From contig JBJXHM010000002.1 in assembly GCA_046233115.1 (NCBI GenBank), positions 524,093 to 588,092 on the forward strand: a DNA stretch of 64,000 nucleotides, given 5' to 3'. Shown piece after piece: positions 54,709 to 63,445 of this stretch (position 1 is its first letter; the number at the start of each line of letters is the position of its first letter). A program made the position numbers and the translations under genes. Source of the DNA: JACOMY01 sp046233115 (GTDB lineage Bacteria; Pseudomonadota; Alphaproteobacteria; Kiloniellales; JACOMY01). The notes under the pieces were generated by a model. That model had not been told where the DNA came from. It saw only the letters and a list, made by a program, of their open reading frames with translations, and made no database searches.

Positions 54709-54971
54709 TAGCCCAGCGCCTTGATCTTCTTGGACAAGCGGGACAGCTTGCGCGAGACGGTATTGCGGTGCAGCAAGCCCTTGCTCACGCCACGCATCAT
54801 CTCCGGCTGGGCCGCGCGGAAGGCAGCGCCTGCGGCCTCCTGGTCACCGTCCAGAATGGCGTTTTCCACACGTTTCACATGCGTGCGGATCCGCGAAAGG
54901 CGGGAATGATTGATCAGGGTGCGTCGCTGCCGGCGCCGGTTGCGCTTCTCCGCAGACTTGTGGTTGGCCAT
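54708..54971 (-). CDS. rpsT: 30S ribosomal protein S20
   Basis: An 87-residue basic protein with the S20 pattern MANHKSAEKRNRRRQRR and a C-terminal NTVSRKLSRLSKKIKAL. Length and Lys/Arg content are standard. It binds 16S rRNA. Placement upstream of dnaA is the usual alphaproteobacterial arrangement. Confidence 0.97.
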   Translation of the reverse strand: MANHKSAEKRNRRRQRRTLINHSRLSRIRTHVKRVENAILDGDQEAAGAAFRAAQPEMMRGVSKGLLHRNTVSRKLSRLSKKIKALG

Positions 54972-55150
54972 GTGTTGAGCCTGCTTTCACTCAGAAAATT
55001 GTTCGCGTCGAGGCGCGCGGATATAACGACCTGCCGGGCCGCAGTCAAGCCGCTGGTCGCCCGCCATGCCCTGCACGCAGGGCTCAGGTGGCCGGCGGCC
55101 GGGGCGGGGCTCTGCTCCGCCCGCGGCTGGATCCGGTCGGCGGTCGGGTG

Positions 55151-55927
55151 CTAGCGGTGCTGGAAGTCGGGCTTGCGCTTGGCGGCGAAGGCCTCCATCC
55201 CCTCCTTGCGGTCGTCGAGAGCGAAGGTGGAGTGGAACACGCGGCGTTCGAACAGCACACCCTCGCGCAGGGTGGTCTCGAAGGCGCGGTTAACCGCCTC
55301 CTTGCAGATGGCGACCACCGGCTCGGAGAGGGCGGCGATCTCGGCCGCGGCCGCCATCGCTGTCTCCATCAGCTGGTCTGCCGCCACCACCCGTGCCACC
55401 AGGCCGGACCGCTCTGCCTCCTCGGCGCCCATCATGCGCCCGGTGAGGCAGAGGTCCATCGCCTTGGCCTTGCCGACCGCACGGGTCAGGCGCTGGGTGC
55501 CGCCGGCGCCGGGGATGGTACCCAGCTTGATCTCCGGCTGGCCGAAACGCGCGGTTTCGCTGGCGATGATCATGTCGCACATCATCGCCATCTCGCAGCC
55601 GCCGCCCAGGGCGAAGCCGGAGACCGCGGCGATGGTCGGCTTGCGCACGCGGGCCACCACCTCCCAGTCGTCGGTGATGAAGTCTTCCTTCTGGACGTCC
55701 TGGAAGGACTTGTCCTTCATCTCCTTGATGTCGGCACCGGCCGCGAAGGCCTTCTCCGACCCGGTGATGACGATGCAGCCGACGCTGTCATCAGCGTCGA
55801 AGGCACGAAGGGCCTGCCCGATCTCGTTCACCAGCTGCGCACAGAGCGCGTTCAGGGCCTGCGGACGGTTCAGGCGCACCAGGCCGACGCGCCCCTCCTG
55901 CTCGACCAGGATCATCTCGTAGCTCAT
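55151..55927 (-). CDS. Enoyl-CoA hydratase
   Basis: A 258-residue crotonase-fold hydratase. AFAAGADIKEMKD provides the oxyanion region and one Gly, and GGGCEMAMMCDMIIASETARFGQPEIKLGTIPGAGGTQRL carries the second Glu in the catalytic helix. FaxA-type short-chain hydratases in this dnaA-mutM locus are common in the class. It hydrates trans-2-enoyl-CoA in beta-oxidation. Confidence 0.9.
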   Translation of the reverse strand: MSYEMILVEQEGRVGLVRLNRPQALNALCAQLVNEIGQALRAFDADDSVGCIVITGSEKAFAAGADIKEMKDKSFQDVQKEDFITDDWEVVARVRKPTIAAVSGFALGGGCEMAMMCDMIIASETARFGQPEIKLGTIPGAGGTQRLTRAVGKAKAMDLCLTGRMMGAEEAERSGLVARVVAADQLMETAMAAAAEIAALSEPVVAICKEAVNRAFETTLREGVLFERRVFHSTFALDDRKEGMEAFAAKRKPDFQHR

Positions 55928-56076
55928 GCCTCACTACCTTTCTTCATGACTGTCTCCCGGGGGACCATGGCTGACTGGGACCGGGGCTCTTGGGGACCGC
56001 ATCTCTTAGGGACCGGGGTCCGCTTGGCGAAGGCCGTCCACGACGGCGTGCCAGGCACGCCGGGTCGAGGCAAGCC

Positions 56077-56910
56077 CTATCGTTGGCGACGCGCGCAGTA
56101 GAAGCTAGAGCGCCCCGACTGGACCATTCGACGCACGGCGCCGCCGCAGTCGCAGCCCGGGCAGGGCTCGCCCTCGCGTCCGTAGACCGCCCACTGGTGC
56201 TGGAAGTAGCCCAGTTCCCCATCGCTTTGCACATAGTCCCTGAGCGAGGAGCCGCCGGCCTCTATCGCCCGGGTGAGCACGTCCTTGATCGCCTCGGCGA
56301 GGATCTCGGCCCGGCGGCCGGTGACGCTGCGCGCCAGCCGCTTGGGCGAGAGGCCGGCGAAGTAGAGCGCCTCGCAGACATATATATTGCCGAGCCCGGC
56401 GACCAGCCGCTGGTCCAGCAGCGCGGCCTTGATCGGCGTGATCTTGCCGGCCAGCACGCCGGCCAGATAGGCACCGTCGAACCCCGGTTCCAGCGGCTCC
56501 GGACCCAGGCCGGCCAGCAGGCGATGGCTCGCCAGATCGGCCTCGGCCACCAGGTCCAGCATGCCGAAGCGCCGGGCATCGTTGAAGCGCAGCTCCACCC
56601 CCTCCTCGGTCACCAGGACCAGGTGATCGTGCTTCTCGGGCGGGCGGTTGGTGCCGCGCGGCAGGATCAGCATGCGCCCACTCATGCCCAGGTGCGCTAG
56701 CAGCACCTCGCCGCCCTCCAGCGCGATCAGGATGTACTTGGCACGGCGCGAGAGGCCCAGCACCCGCCGGCCGGTCAGCCGTTCCGCCAGTCCCGGCGGC
56801 AGCGGCCAGCGCAGCGCCGGCACGCGCACCTCCGCCCGGATGATGCGCCGGCCCTCGAGCGGGCCGCGCAGGCCACGCATCACAGTCTCGACTTCCGGCA
56901 ACTCGGGCAC
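56077..56910 (-). CDS. mutM: Formamidopyrimidine-DNA glycosylase
   Basis: A 277-residue base-excision glycosylase/AP lyase for 8-oxoguanine and FapyG. PELPEVETVMRGL directly after the GTG start (56910) gives the catalytic Pro after Met removal. LLAHLGMSGRMLI and the C-terminal zinc finger CPGCDCGG...FYCARRQR follow. The longer frame adds 23 residues before the conserved PELPEVE and is rejected since the Pro must be N-terminal. Divergent from ubiE with 90 bases between. Confidence 0.95.
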   Translation of the reverse strand: MPELPEVETVMRGLRGPLEGRRIIRAEVRVPALRWPLPPGLAERLTGRRVLGLSRRAKYILIALEGGEVLLAHLGMSGRMLILPRGTNRPPEKHDHLVLVTEEGVELRFNDARRFGMLDLVAEADLASHRLLAGLGPEPLEPGFDGAYLAGVLAGKITPIKAALLDQRLVAGLGNIYVCEALYFAGLSPKRLARSVTGRRAEILAEAIKDVLTRAIEAGGSSLRDYVQSDGELGYFQHQWAVYGREGEPCPGCDCGGAVRRMVQSGRSSFYCARRQR

Positions 56911-57000
56911 CCGGCTCCGCCTCCCTCTCCACACGCTCGAAACGGCAAGCAGCGAGACGCTAGCCCAGGCTCGGCGCAATCGCTATCTTCCTGCGCAACC

Positions 57001-57816
57001 ATGCAGCACTCAGACAGCGCACACGGCCCGGACCATCCGGGCGCCTCCGCGGCGGACGCGGACCAGACGGGCCAGAGCGGCCCCACCACCCACTTCGGCT
57101 TCGAAGAGATGCCGGCGGCCGAAAAGGGCGCCCGGGTCCAGGCCCTCTTCGGCCGGGTGGCCGCCCGCTACGACCTGATGAACGACCTGATGTCGGGCGG
57201 CATCCACCGGATCTGGAAGGACACGATGCTGCGCCATCTGGCGCCGCGCGACGGCGAGACCATCCTGGACGTGGCCGGCGGCACCGGCGACATCGCCTTC
57301 CGCATCGCCAAGCGCGCAGCGGGGGCAAAGGTCCTGGTCCTCGACCTGACGCCGGAGATGCTGGCGGTCGGCCGCGACCGGGCGCTGGATCACGGCCTGC
57401 TGGATCAGCTCTGCTGGCTGGCTGGCGACGCTCAGGCCCTGCCCTTCCCGGACCGCTCGCTGAACGCCTATACCATCGCCTTCGGGCTCAGGAACGTGAC
57501 CGACCCGGCACTGGCGCTGGCCGAGGCGCACCGGGTGCTGAAGCCGGGCGGGCGCCTGCTCTGCCTGGAGTTCTCGACCGTGATTCTGCCGATCCTGGAC
57601 CGGCTCTACGATCTCTATTCTTTCCGCGTGCTGCCGGTCCTCGGCGCGGTGGTGGCCCGCGACCGGGCCGGATACCAGTACCTGGTCGAATCGATCCGCC
57701 GCTTTCCGCCGCAGGAAGAACTGGGTGCGATGATGCAGGCAGCCGGCTTCCGCAGGGTGCGCTGGCACAACCTGACCGGAGGCATCGCGGCACTGCACCA
57801 GGGCTGGCGTCTCTAA
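57001..57816 (+). CDS. ubiE: Ubiquinone/menaquinone methyltransferase UbiE
   Basis: A 271-residue SAM-dependent C-methyltransferase of quinone synthesis. The SAM motif ILDVAGGTGDIAFRIAKRA and the UbiE/COQ5 signatures RYDLMNDLMSGGIHRIWKD and RNVTDPALALAEAHRVLKPGGRLLCLEFS are present. The N-terminal 35 residues are of low complexity. ubiB follows after 16 bases. Confidence 0.95.
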   Translation: MQHSDSAHGPDHPGASAADADQTGQSGPTTHFGFEEMPAAEKGARVQALFGRVAARYDLMNDLMSGGIHRIWKDTMLRHLAPRDGETILDVAGGTGDIAFRIAKRAAGAKVLVLDLTPEMLAVGRDRALDHGLLDQLCWLAGDAQALPFPDRSLNAYTIAFGLRNVTDPALALAEAHRVLKPGGRLLCLEFSTVILPILDRLYDLYSFRVLPVLGAVVARDRAGYQYLVESIRRFPPQEELGAMMQAAGFRRVRWHNLTGGIAALHQGWRL

Positions 57817-57832
57817 GGCCCGGCCGCCCATC

Positions 57833-59491
57833 ATGTTCCTGTCGCTGCGCATGATCGCCCGGCTCATCGGCATCCTGCGGGTGCTGGCCCGCCACGATGC
57901 CGCCGCGGCCTTCGAGCTGCTCGGCCTGCGCGGCTGGCCCCTGTGGCTGATGCAAAAGCTGGGCCGCGGGCGTGGCGAGGGCCGGCCGGGCGAGCGGTTG
58001 GCCAGGGCCCTGACCGCGCTCGGCCCCAGCTACATCAAGCTGGGCCAGTCGCTCTCGACCCGCGCCGACATCCTGGGCGACGAGCTGGCCGCCGATCTCT
58101 CCGCACTGCAGGATCAAATACCGCCCTTCTCCTTCGCGGAGGCTAAGGTCGCGCTGGAGGAGGCCCTAGGTGAGGAGTACGGGACGCTCTTCGCAGAGCT
58201 GGACGAGGAGCCGGTCTCGGCCGCCTCGATCGCCCAGGTCCACCTGGGCCTGGTGGAGGAGCGGGTCGAGCCGGAAGTAGAGAGTCCGGTGGATCTTGAA
58301 GAGGGCGCATTCGCCGACGCCGAACTGCCGGAGGTCGAGGCGGAAACGCCCGAGGTGGAGGCACCCGAGCCGGAGACGCCGAAGACCAGGCTGCGGCCGA
58401 TCGCGGTCAAGATCCTGCGCCCCGGCATCGAACGCGCCTTCGAGCGCGACCTCAGGCTCTTCTTCTGGCTGGCGCGCCTGGCCGAACGGACGCAGCCGCG
58501 GTTGCGCCGCTTGAAGCCGGTGGCGGTGGTGCAGCTCTTCGCCGACCAGGTGGCGCTGGAGATGGACCTGCGCTACGAGGCGGCGGGCATGAGCGAGATC
58601 GCGGAGAATTTCCTCGACGACGACAGCTACCGGGTGCCCAAGGTGGACTGGCAGCGCACCGCACAGCGGGTGCTGACCATGTCGCGGGTGGAAGGCATCC
58701 CGATCGACGACCGCGCCGCCTTGCTGGCCGCCGGGCTGGACCTCGAGGAGGTGCTGCGCGGCGCGGCCACGATCTTCTTCAAGCAGGTCTTCCGCGACGG
58801 CCTGTTCCACGGCGACCAGCACCCCGGCAACATGATGATCGACGCCGAGGGCCGCGTGGTCGCGGTCGACTTCGGCATCCTCGGCCGGCTCGACCAGGAA
58901 ACCCGCCTGGTGCTGGCCGACATGATGGTGGCCACCCTGCGGCGCGACTACCGGCGCCTGGCCGAGATCCAGGTCCAGGCCGGCTACCTGCCGGGCGACC
59001 GCTCGCTGGACGTCTTCGCCCAGGCGCTGCGCTCGGTCTGCGAGCCGATCATCGACCGACCGCTGCAGGAGATCTCCTTCGCCAAGCTGCTGGCGCAGCT
59101 GTTCCAGCTCACCGAGTCCTTCGCCATGCCGGTGCAGCCGCAGCTTCTGCTCCTGCAGAAGAACATGATGATGGCCGAGGGCATCAGCCGGACCCTCTGT
59201 CCCGAACTCAACATCTGGACCCTGGCCCAGCCGCTGATCGAGGAGTGGATCTACCGCAACCGCAGCCCCGCCGCCCGCTTGCGCGACGGCGGCCGCTCCT
59301 TGCAGCGGCTGCTGGCCCGCGGTCCGCAGTTCCTGAGCGACCTGGAGGCGATCGCCGGCGAGGTGCGCAGCGGTGGGCTCAGGCTCTCGACCGAGGGCTC
59401 GGACCTGCACGAGCGGGTCGGCGCTCGCTGGTTTTCCTATCTGGCCCTCTTGATCTCGATCATCGCGCTGCTCGTCGTCATCCTCGATTGA
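57833..59491 (+). CDS. ubiB: UbiB-type atypical kinase, with acidic insertion
   Basis: A 552-residue UbiB/ABC1 protein needed for ubiquinone synthesis. The family KxGQ motif is in YIKLGQSLSTRAD (Lys69, Gln72). The Ala-rich loop is EPVSAASIAQVH. RHEL-like and FHGDQHPGNMM and VAVDFGILGRLD (DFG) blocks follow. Two C-terminal membrane helices end the protein. Unlike most relatives, about 45 acidic and Pro-rich residues (about 141-187, with PEVEAETPEVEAPEPETP) separate the Ala-rich loop from AVKILRPG. It is in the ubiE-ubiB pair. Confidence 0.93.
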   Translation: MFLSLRMIARLIGILRVLARHDAAAAFELLGLRGWPLWLMQKLGRGRGEGRPGERLARALTALGPSYIKLGQSLSTRADILGDELAADLSALQDQIPPFSFAEAKVALEEALGEEYGTLFAELDEEPVSAASIAQVHLGLVEERVEPEVESPVDLEEGAFADAELPEVEAETPEVEAPEPETPKTRLRPIAVKILRPGIERAFERDLRLFFWLARLAERTQPRLRRLKPVAVVQLFADQVALEMDLRYEAAGMSEIAENFLDDDSYRVPKVDWQRTAQRVLTMSRVEGIPIDDRAALLAAGLDLEEVLRGAATIFFKQVFRDGLFHGDQHPGNMMIDAEGRVVAVDFGILGRLDQETRLVLADMMVATLRRDYRRLAEIQVQAGYLPGDRSLDVFAQALRSVCEPIIDRPLQEISFAKLLAQLFQLTESFAMPVQPQLLLLQKNMMMAEGISRTLCPELNIWTLAQPLIEEWIYRNRSPAARLRDGGRSLQRLLARGPQFLSDLEAIAGEVRSGGLRLSTEGSDLHERVGARWFSYLALLISIIALLVVILD

Positions 59492-59633
59492 GGAGCGCGG
59501 CGGGGCTGCCCCGGTCGCCTTCGCTTGAGAGTTCAACACGCGGGCTCTAAGGTCGTTTGGGAACGCGGGCCTGCTGGTTGCCTGCGATCTGGTCCGCAAC
59601 ACAGAAAACACTCTTGGGGGAGATCGGGGCCGC

Positions 59634-60848
59634 ATGCTGGCCGGGAAGCGCATTCTGCTGATCGTGAGTGGCGGTATCGCTGCCTACAAGGCGCTGGAAC
59701 TGATCCGCCGCCTGCGCGAGCGGCAGGCCTCGGTGACCTGCGTGCTGACCGCCGCTGCCGAGCAGTTCGTGACTCCGCTGTCGCTCTCCGCCCTCAGCGA
59801 AGAGAAGGTCTACCGCGACCTCTTCTCGCTGACCGACGAGGCGGAGATGGGCCACATCCAGCTCTCCCGCGCCGCCGACTTGGTGGTGGTGGCACCGGCC
59901 AGCGCCGACCTGTTGGCGAAGCTGCGCAGCGGGCTGGCCAACGACCTGGCCTCGACCCTGCTGCTGGCGACCGACACCGAGGTGCTGGTGGCGCCGGCGA
60001 TGAACGTGCGCATGTGGGACCATCCCGCCACGCAGGAGAACCTGGCCACCCTGAAGGCGCGCGGCGTCGCCGTGGTCGGCCCGAACGAGGGCCCCATGGC
60101 CTGCGGCGAGTTCGGCTACGGTCGCATGGCAGAGCCGGCGGAGATCCTGGCGGCGATCGAGGCACGGCTGGCCCGCGGCAGCGCGCTGGCCGGCCGCCAT
60201 GCTCTGGTCACCAGCGGCCCGACCTACGAACCGATCGACCCGGTGCGCTACATCGCCAATCGTTCCTCTGGTAAGCAGGGCCACGCGATCGCTGCGGCGC
60301 TGGTGCGTGCCGGTGCGCGGGTGACCCTGGTGACCGGGCCGGTGCGCCTGGCCGATCCGCCCGGCGTCGAGGTGGTGGCGATCGAGAGCGCCCGCGAGAT
60401 GCTGGCGGCCTGCCAGGCGGCTTTGCCGGCCGACATCGCCGTCTTCGCCGCCGCGGTCGCCGACTGGCGCGTGACCAGCGAGGCCGGACAGAAGATCAAG
60501 AAGCAGGGTGGCGATCCGCCGCCTCTGGCGCTTGCCACCAACCCCGACATCCTGGCGACCATCGCGCAGATGAAGGCGGGCCGCCCCGCCCTGGTGGTCG
60601 GCTTCGCCGCCGAGACCGAGAAGGTGGTCGAGCAGGCCCGCGAGAAACGCCTGCGCAAGGGCTGCGACTGGATCCTCGCGAACGACGTCTCGGCCGCCGA
60701 GGGCGTCTTCGGCGGCGACCGCAACCGCATTCACCTGATTGACGCGGCTGGCTCCGAGAGCTGGCCGGAGATGGACAAGACCGCCGTTGCGGAGTGCCTT
60801 GTCGAGAGAATCGCTGCTAGACTTGACCGGGAGGAAGAAACGACCTGA
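59634..60848 (+). CDS. coaBC: Bifunctional CoaBC (Dfp)
   Basis: A 404-residue flavoprotein catalysing the decarboxylase and ligase steps from 4'-phosphopantothenate to phosphopantetheine in CoA synthesis. The N-terminal CoaC half has ILLIVSGGIAAYKALEL, AMNVRMWDHPATQEN and ACGEFGYGRMAEP. The CoaB half has TSGPTYEPIDPVRYIANRSSGKQGHAIA and AAVADWRV. Its stop overlaps the dut start by one base. Confidence 0.95.
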   Translation: MLAGKRILLIVSGGIAAYKALELIRRLRERQASVTCVLTAAAEQFVTPLSLSALSEEKVYRDLFSLTDEAEMGHIQLSRAADLVVVAPASADLLAKLRSGLANDLASTLLLATDTEVLVAPAMNVRMWDHPATQENLATLKARGVAVVGPNEGPMACGEFGYGRMAEPAEILAAIEARLARGSALAGRHALVTSGPTYEPIDPVRYIANRSSGKQGHAIAAALVRAGARVTLVTGPVRLADPPGVEVVAIESAREMLAACQAALPADIAVFAAAVADWRVTSEAGQKIKKQGGDPPPLALATNPDILATIAQMKAGRPALVVGFAAETEKVVEQAREKRLRKGCDWILANDVSAAEGVFGGDRNRIHLIDAAGSESWPEMDKTAVAECLVERIAARLDREEETT

Positions 60849-61342
60849 TGGCTGATGGACCGAGGGCGCTAGCGGTGCCGATCCTTCCCCTTGCGCATGC
60901 GGCGGATCTGCCACTGCCGCGCTATGCCACTGCGGGCAGTGCCGGTCTGGACCTGCTGGCCGCCCTTGCCGACAGCAGGATCTTGCGGCCGATGGAGCGG
61001 AGCCTGATCCCCTGCGGCTTCTCTCTGGCCCTGCCGCTGGGCTGGGAGGCCCAGGTGCGGCCGCGCTCAGGCCTGGCCCTGAAGCAGGGACTGACCCTGC
61101 TGAATGCCCCCGGCACCATCGATTCCGACTATCGCGGCGAGGTGTCGGCCTTGCTGATCAACCTGGGCAGCGAGGATGTGGTGATCGAGCGCGGCATGCG
61201 GGTGGCACAGATCGTGATCGCCCCGGTGGCGCGTGTAGCCTGGGACCGCCGCCAGAGCCTGAGCGAGAGCGCGCGTGGCGCCGGCGGCTTCGGGTCCACC
61301 GGTCTGGCCGCCACCCCGTCCGGGGCGAGGGGTGAGGCCTGA
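60848..61342 (+). CDS. dut: dUTPase
   Basis: A 164-residue trimeric deoxyuridine triphosphatase. All five motifs are seen: AGLDLLA, PRSGLALK, APGTIDSDYRGE, RVAQIVI and a Gly-rich C-terminal GAGGFGSTG. It prevents uracil from entering DNA. The start overlaps the coaBC stop, so the two are coupled. Confidence 0.96.
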   Translation: MADGPRALAVPILPLAHAADLPLPRYATAGSAGLDLLAALADSRILRPMERSLIPCGFSLALPLGWEAQVRPRSGLALKQGLTLLNAPGTIDSDYRGEVSALLINLGSEDVVIERGMRVAQIVIAPVARVAWDRRQSLSESARGAGGFGSTGLAATPSGARGEA

Positions 61343-61346
61343 CACC

Positions 61347-61790
61347 ATGCTGCGTCTCTCCAAGAAGCTGCTTTTCGCCATCGAGGCCGTGGTCGACGTC
61401 GCCTACTTCGCGGTCGATGCGCCGGTGCGCTCCAGCGACATCTCCGACCGGCACGGCATTCCCCGCCGCTACCTGGAACAGGTGCTGCAGGAACTGGTCC
61501 GCAACAACGTGCTGGCCGGCCAGCGCGGTCCGCGCGGCGGCTATCGCCTGGCGCGTCCGGCCAGCGACATCAACCTGGGTGAGATCATCCGCATCGTCCG
61601 TCGCCTCGAGGGCACGCCCGATCCCATGGCCGACAGCGGCGGGTCGGAGATCGGTCTCAGGGTGGTCCGTCCGATCTGGATCGAGATGCAGGACCGGATG
61701 ATCGACCACCTCGACAACCTCACCATCGAGACGCTTTGCGAGGACGCGCGCCGCAAGGGGATTGCCGTGGTGCCGAGCAGCGGAAACTAG
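61347..61790 (+). CDS. Rrf2-family regulator without cluster cysteines
   Basis: A 147-residue winged-helix regulator of the Rrf2 family. LSKKLLFAIEAVVDVAYFA, IPRRYLEQVLQELVRNNVLAGQRGPRGGYRLAR and INLGEIIRIVRRLEG form the DNA-binding domain and start of the dimer helix. The three linker cysteines that bind Fe-S clusters in IscR and NsrR are absent; the only Cys is late, in ETLCEDA. It probably senses another signal. It starts 4 bases after dut and ends where palindromic element copy 3 begins. Confidence 0.8.
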   Translation: MLRLSKKLLFAIEAVVDVAYFAVDAPVRSSDISDRHGIPRRYLEQVLQELVRNNVLAGQRGPRGGYRLARPASDINLGEIIRIVRRLEGTPDPMADSGGSEIGLRVVRPIWIEMQDRMIDHLDNLTIETLCEDARRKGIAVVPSSGN

Positions 61791-61884
61791 AGCGCGTTGC
61801 GCTCTATTTGAATCGGCACCGGCCCGCACCCCCATTTTCAGGATACCTCCGTGGGCGGCCGGACGGGGGTGCGGGCCGGTGCCG
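61789..61884. repeat. Long palindromic element, copy 3
   Basis: Lead-in palindrome AGAGCGC-GTT-GCGCTCT (61789-61805) overlaps the Rrf2 stop, then 20-bp arms CGGCACCGGCCCGCACCCCC (61814-61833) and the complement (61865-61884). The core between them is in reverse orientation relative to copy 2 at 26160-26267. Confidence 0.85.
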
Positions 61885-61951
61885 TGAAACGCAACAGGTT
61901 CTAAAACGGACCGCGCGCGCGGTGGTGAGCAGGGCTCACCGCCGCTGCGGA

Positions 61952-63445
61952 TCAATCGTCGTCGCGCTTGGCGATGAAGATCTGACCTTCGGTCTGGCGG
62001 GCCTCGTCGACCTGGGCCTTCACCGAGAGGAAGCCCTTCAGGTCCTTGCCGGCCAGCTTCTCGCCCGGCAGCAGCTTCACGCTCAGCGGGTTGATCTGCT
62101 TGCCGCCCTGCAGGATCTCGTAGTGCAGGTGCGGGCCGGTGGAGCGGCCGGTGGTCCCGACGTAGCCGATGACCTGGCCTTGGCGGACCTTCGCGCCGGA
62201 GCGCATGCCCTTGGCGAAGCGGGTCATGTGGGCATAGGCAGTCTCGTAGCCGCGACCGTGCTTGATCCGGATGTAGCGCCCGTAGCCACCGTTCCACTTG
62301 GCTATCACGATGGTGCCGTCGCCGGCGGCGAAGATCGGCGTGCCGCGTGAGGCGGCGAAGTCGATCCCCTTGTGCATCTTCGAGTAGCCCAGGATCGGAT
62401 GCTTGCGCATGCCGAATTTCGAGGAGATGCGGGCGCCGTCGACCGGGGTGCGCAGCAGTGCCTTGCGCACCGACTCGCCCTTCTCGTTGAAGAAGTCCGC
62501 GCGCCCGCTCTTGGGCGTGTAGCGATAGATCTCCTTGCGGCGGCTGCCCAGGATCAGGGCGCCGTAGACCAACTCGCCACTGTAGGCCACCTCGCCCTCG
62601 TCGTTGACGAAGGCCTCATAGGCAATCTCGAAGCGGTCGCCGGCCTTGAGGTCGCGCTGGAAGTCCACGTCGTAGCTGAAGCCCTTGACCAGGCGGGCCA
62701 GGTGCTTGTGCGGCACGCCTGCCTGCTTGCCGGCGCCGAAGAAGCTACCGTTGATGATGCCCTGGCGGTAAACCAGTCGCCGGGTGACAGGGCGCTCGAT
62801 GCTGCTGGCGGTGAAGCCGGACTCGCCGCGGGTGACGATGTGGTCGGCCATGGCCGTGGGGCTCAGGGTCATCGACACCAGCTTGTGGCGCGATTCGCCC
62901 AGGCCGCCATCCAGGCTCGGCACCATCGCCAGCTCGATCGATTGGCCGGCTTTCAGCTTGCCGCTGTCGTAGACCCGGTTCAGCGCCTTCGCGGCCGCCG
63001 TCGCCTCGTCTTCTTCGATACCCTTGGCCAGCAACAAGCCGACCAGGTTCTCGCCCTTGCGCACCTTGCCGTGCCAGGCCTGGTAGATCGGCTGCGATTC
63101 AGCTTCCAGCGCGTCTTCGGCTGCGCCAGCGGAGAGGCTGAAGTGCCGTGCCGGGATCTGGCCTTCGACATCACCCTCGACCTTGGCGAAGACCGCCGGT
63201 AGGGCTTGGGCTGGGTCCATGATCTCCAGCTCGCTCGCGGTGCCGCCCTGCGTCGCCGCGCCGCCGCGGCCCAGTTCGGCCCGCTGCAGGTCCAGATCGC
63301 CAGACAGCAGCAGATAGGAAGCCTTGCCCTCGGACTCCGGTTGGGTCAGGAGGACCGCCAGAAGCGCCAGGGGGATAGACAGGGCGACTAAGATACGAAG
63401 GGTGATCTTGGACCGCGATTTACCAAAACGATTCCGTGACGCCAT
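61952..63445 (-). CDS. M23 family zinc endopeptidase
   Basis: A 497-residue envelope protein with an N-terminal membrane anchor (KITLRILVALSIPLALLAVLL). A LysM-like region is suggested by RKGENLVGLLLAKGIEEDEATAAAKAL. The LytM/M23 domain has HKGIDFAASRGTPIFAAGDG and HLHYEILQGG with the metal ligands. Such proteins cut peptidoglycan cross-bridges in growth or division. It is divergent from the promoter at the right edge. Confidence 0.88.
   Translation of the reverse strand: MASRNRFGKSRSKITLRILVALSIPLALLAVLLTQPESEGKASYLLLSGDLDLQRAELGRGGAATQGGTASELEIMDPAQALPAVFAKVEGDVEGQIPARHFSLSAGAAEDALEAESQPIYQAWHGKVRKGENLVGLLLAKGIEEDEATAAAKALNRVYDSGKLKAGQSIELAMVPSLDGGLGESRHKLVSMTLSPTAMADHIVTRGESGFTASSIERPVTRRLVYRQGIINGSFFGAGKQAGVPHKHLARLVKGFSYDVDFQRDLKAGDRFEIAYEAFVNDEGEVAYSGELVYGALILGSRRKEIYRYTPKSGRADFFNEKGESVRKALLRTPVDGARISSKFGMRKHPILGYSKMHKGIDFAASRGTPIFAAGDGTIVIAKWNGGYGRYIRIKHGRGYETAYAHMTRFAKGMRSGAKVRQGQVIGYVGTTGRSTGPHLHYEILQGGKQINPLSVKLLPGEKLAGKDLKGFLSVKAQVDEARQTEGQIFIAKRDDD

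Noticed and set aside
55972..56020. Repeated GGGACCG runs between the hydratase and mutM genes
   Set aside because: Three irregular units in a GC-rich spacer; too short and imperfect to call a repeat feature.
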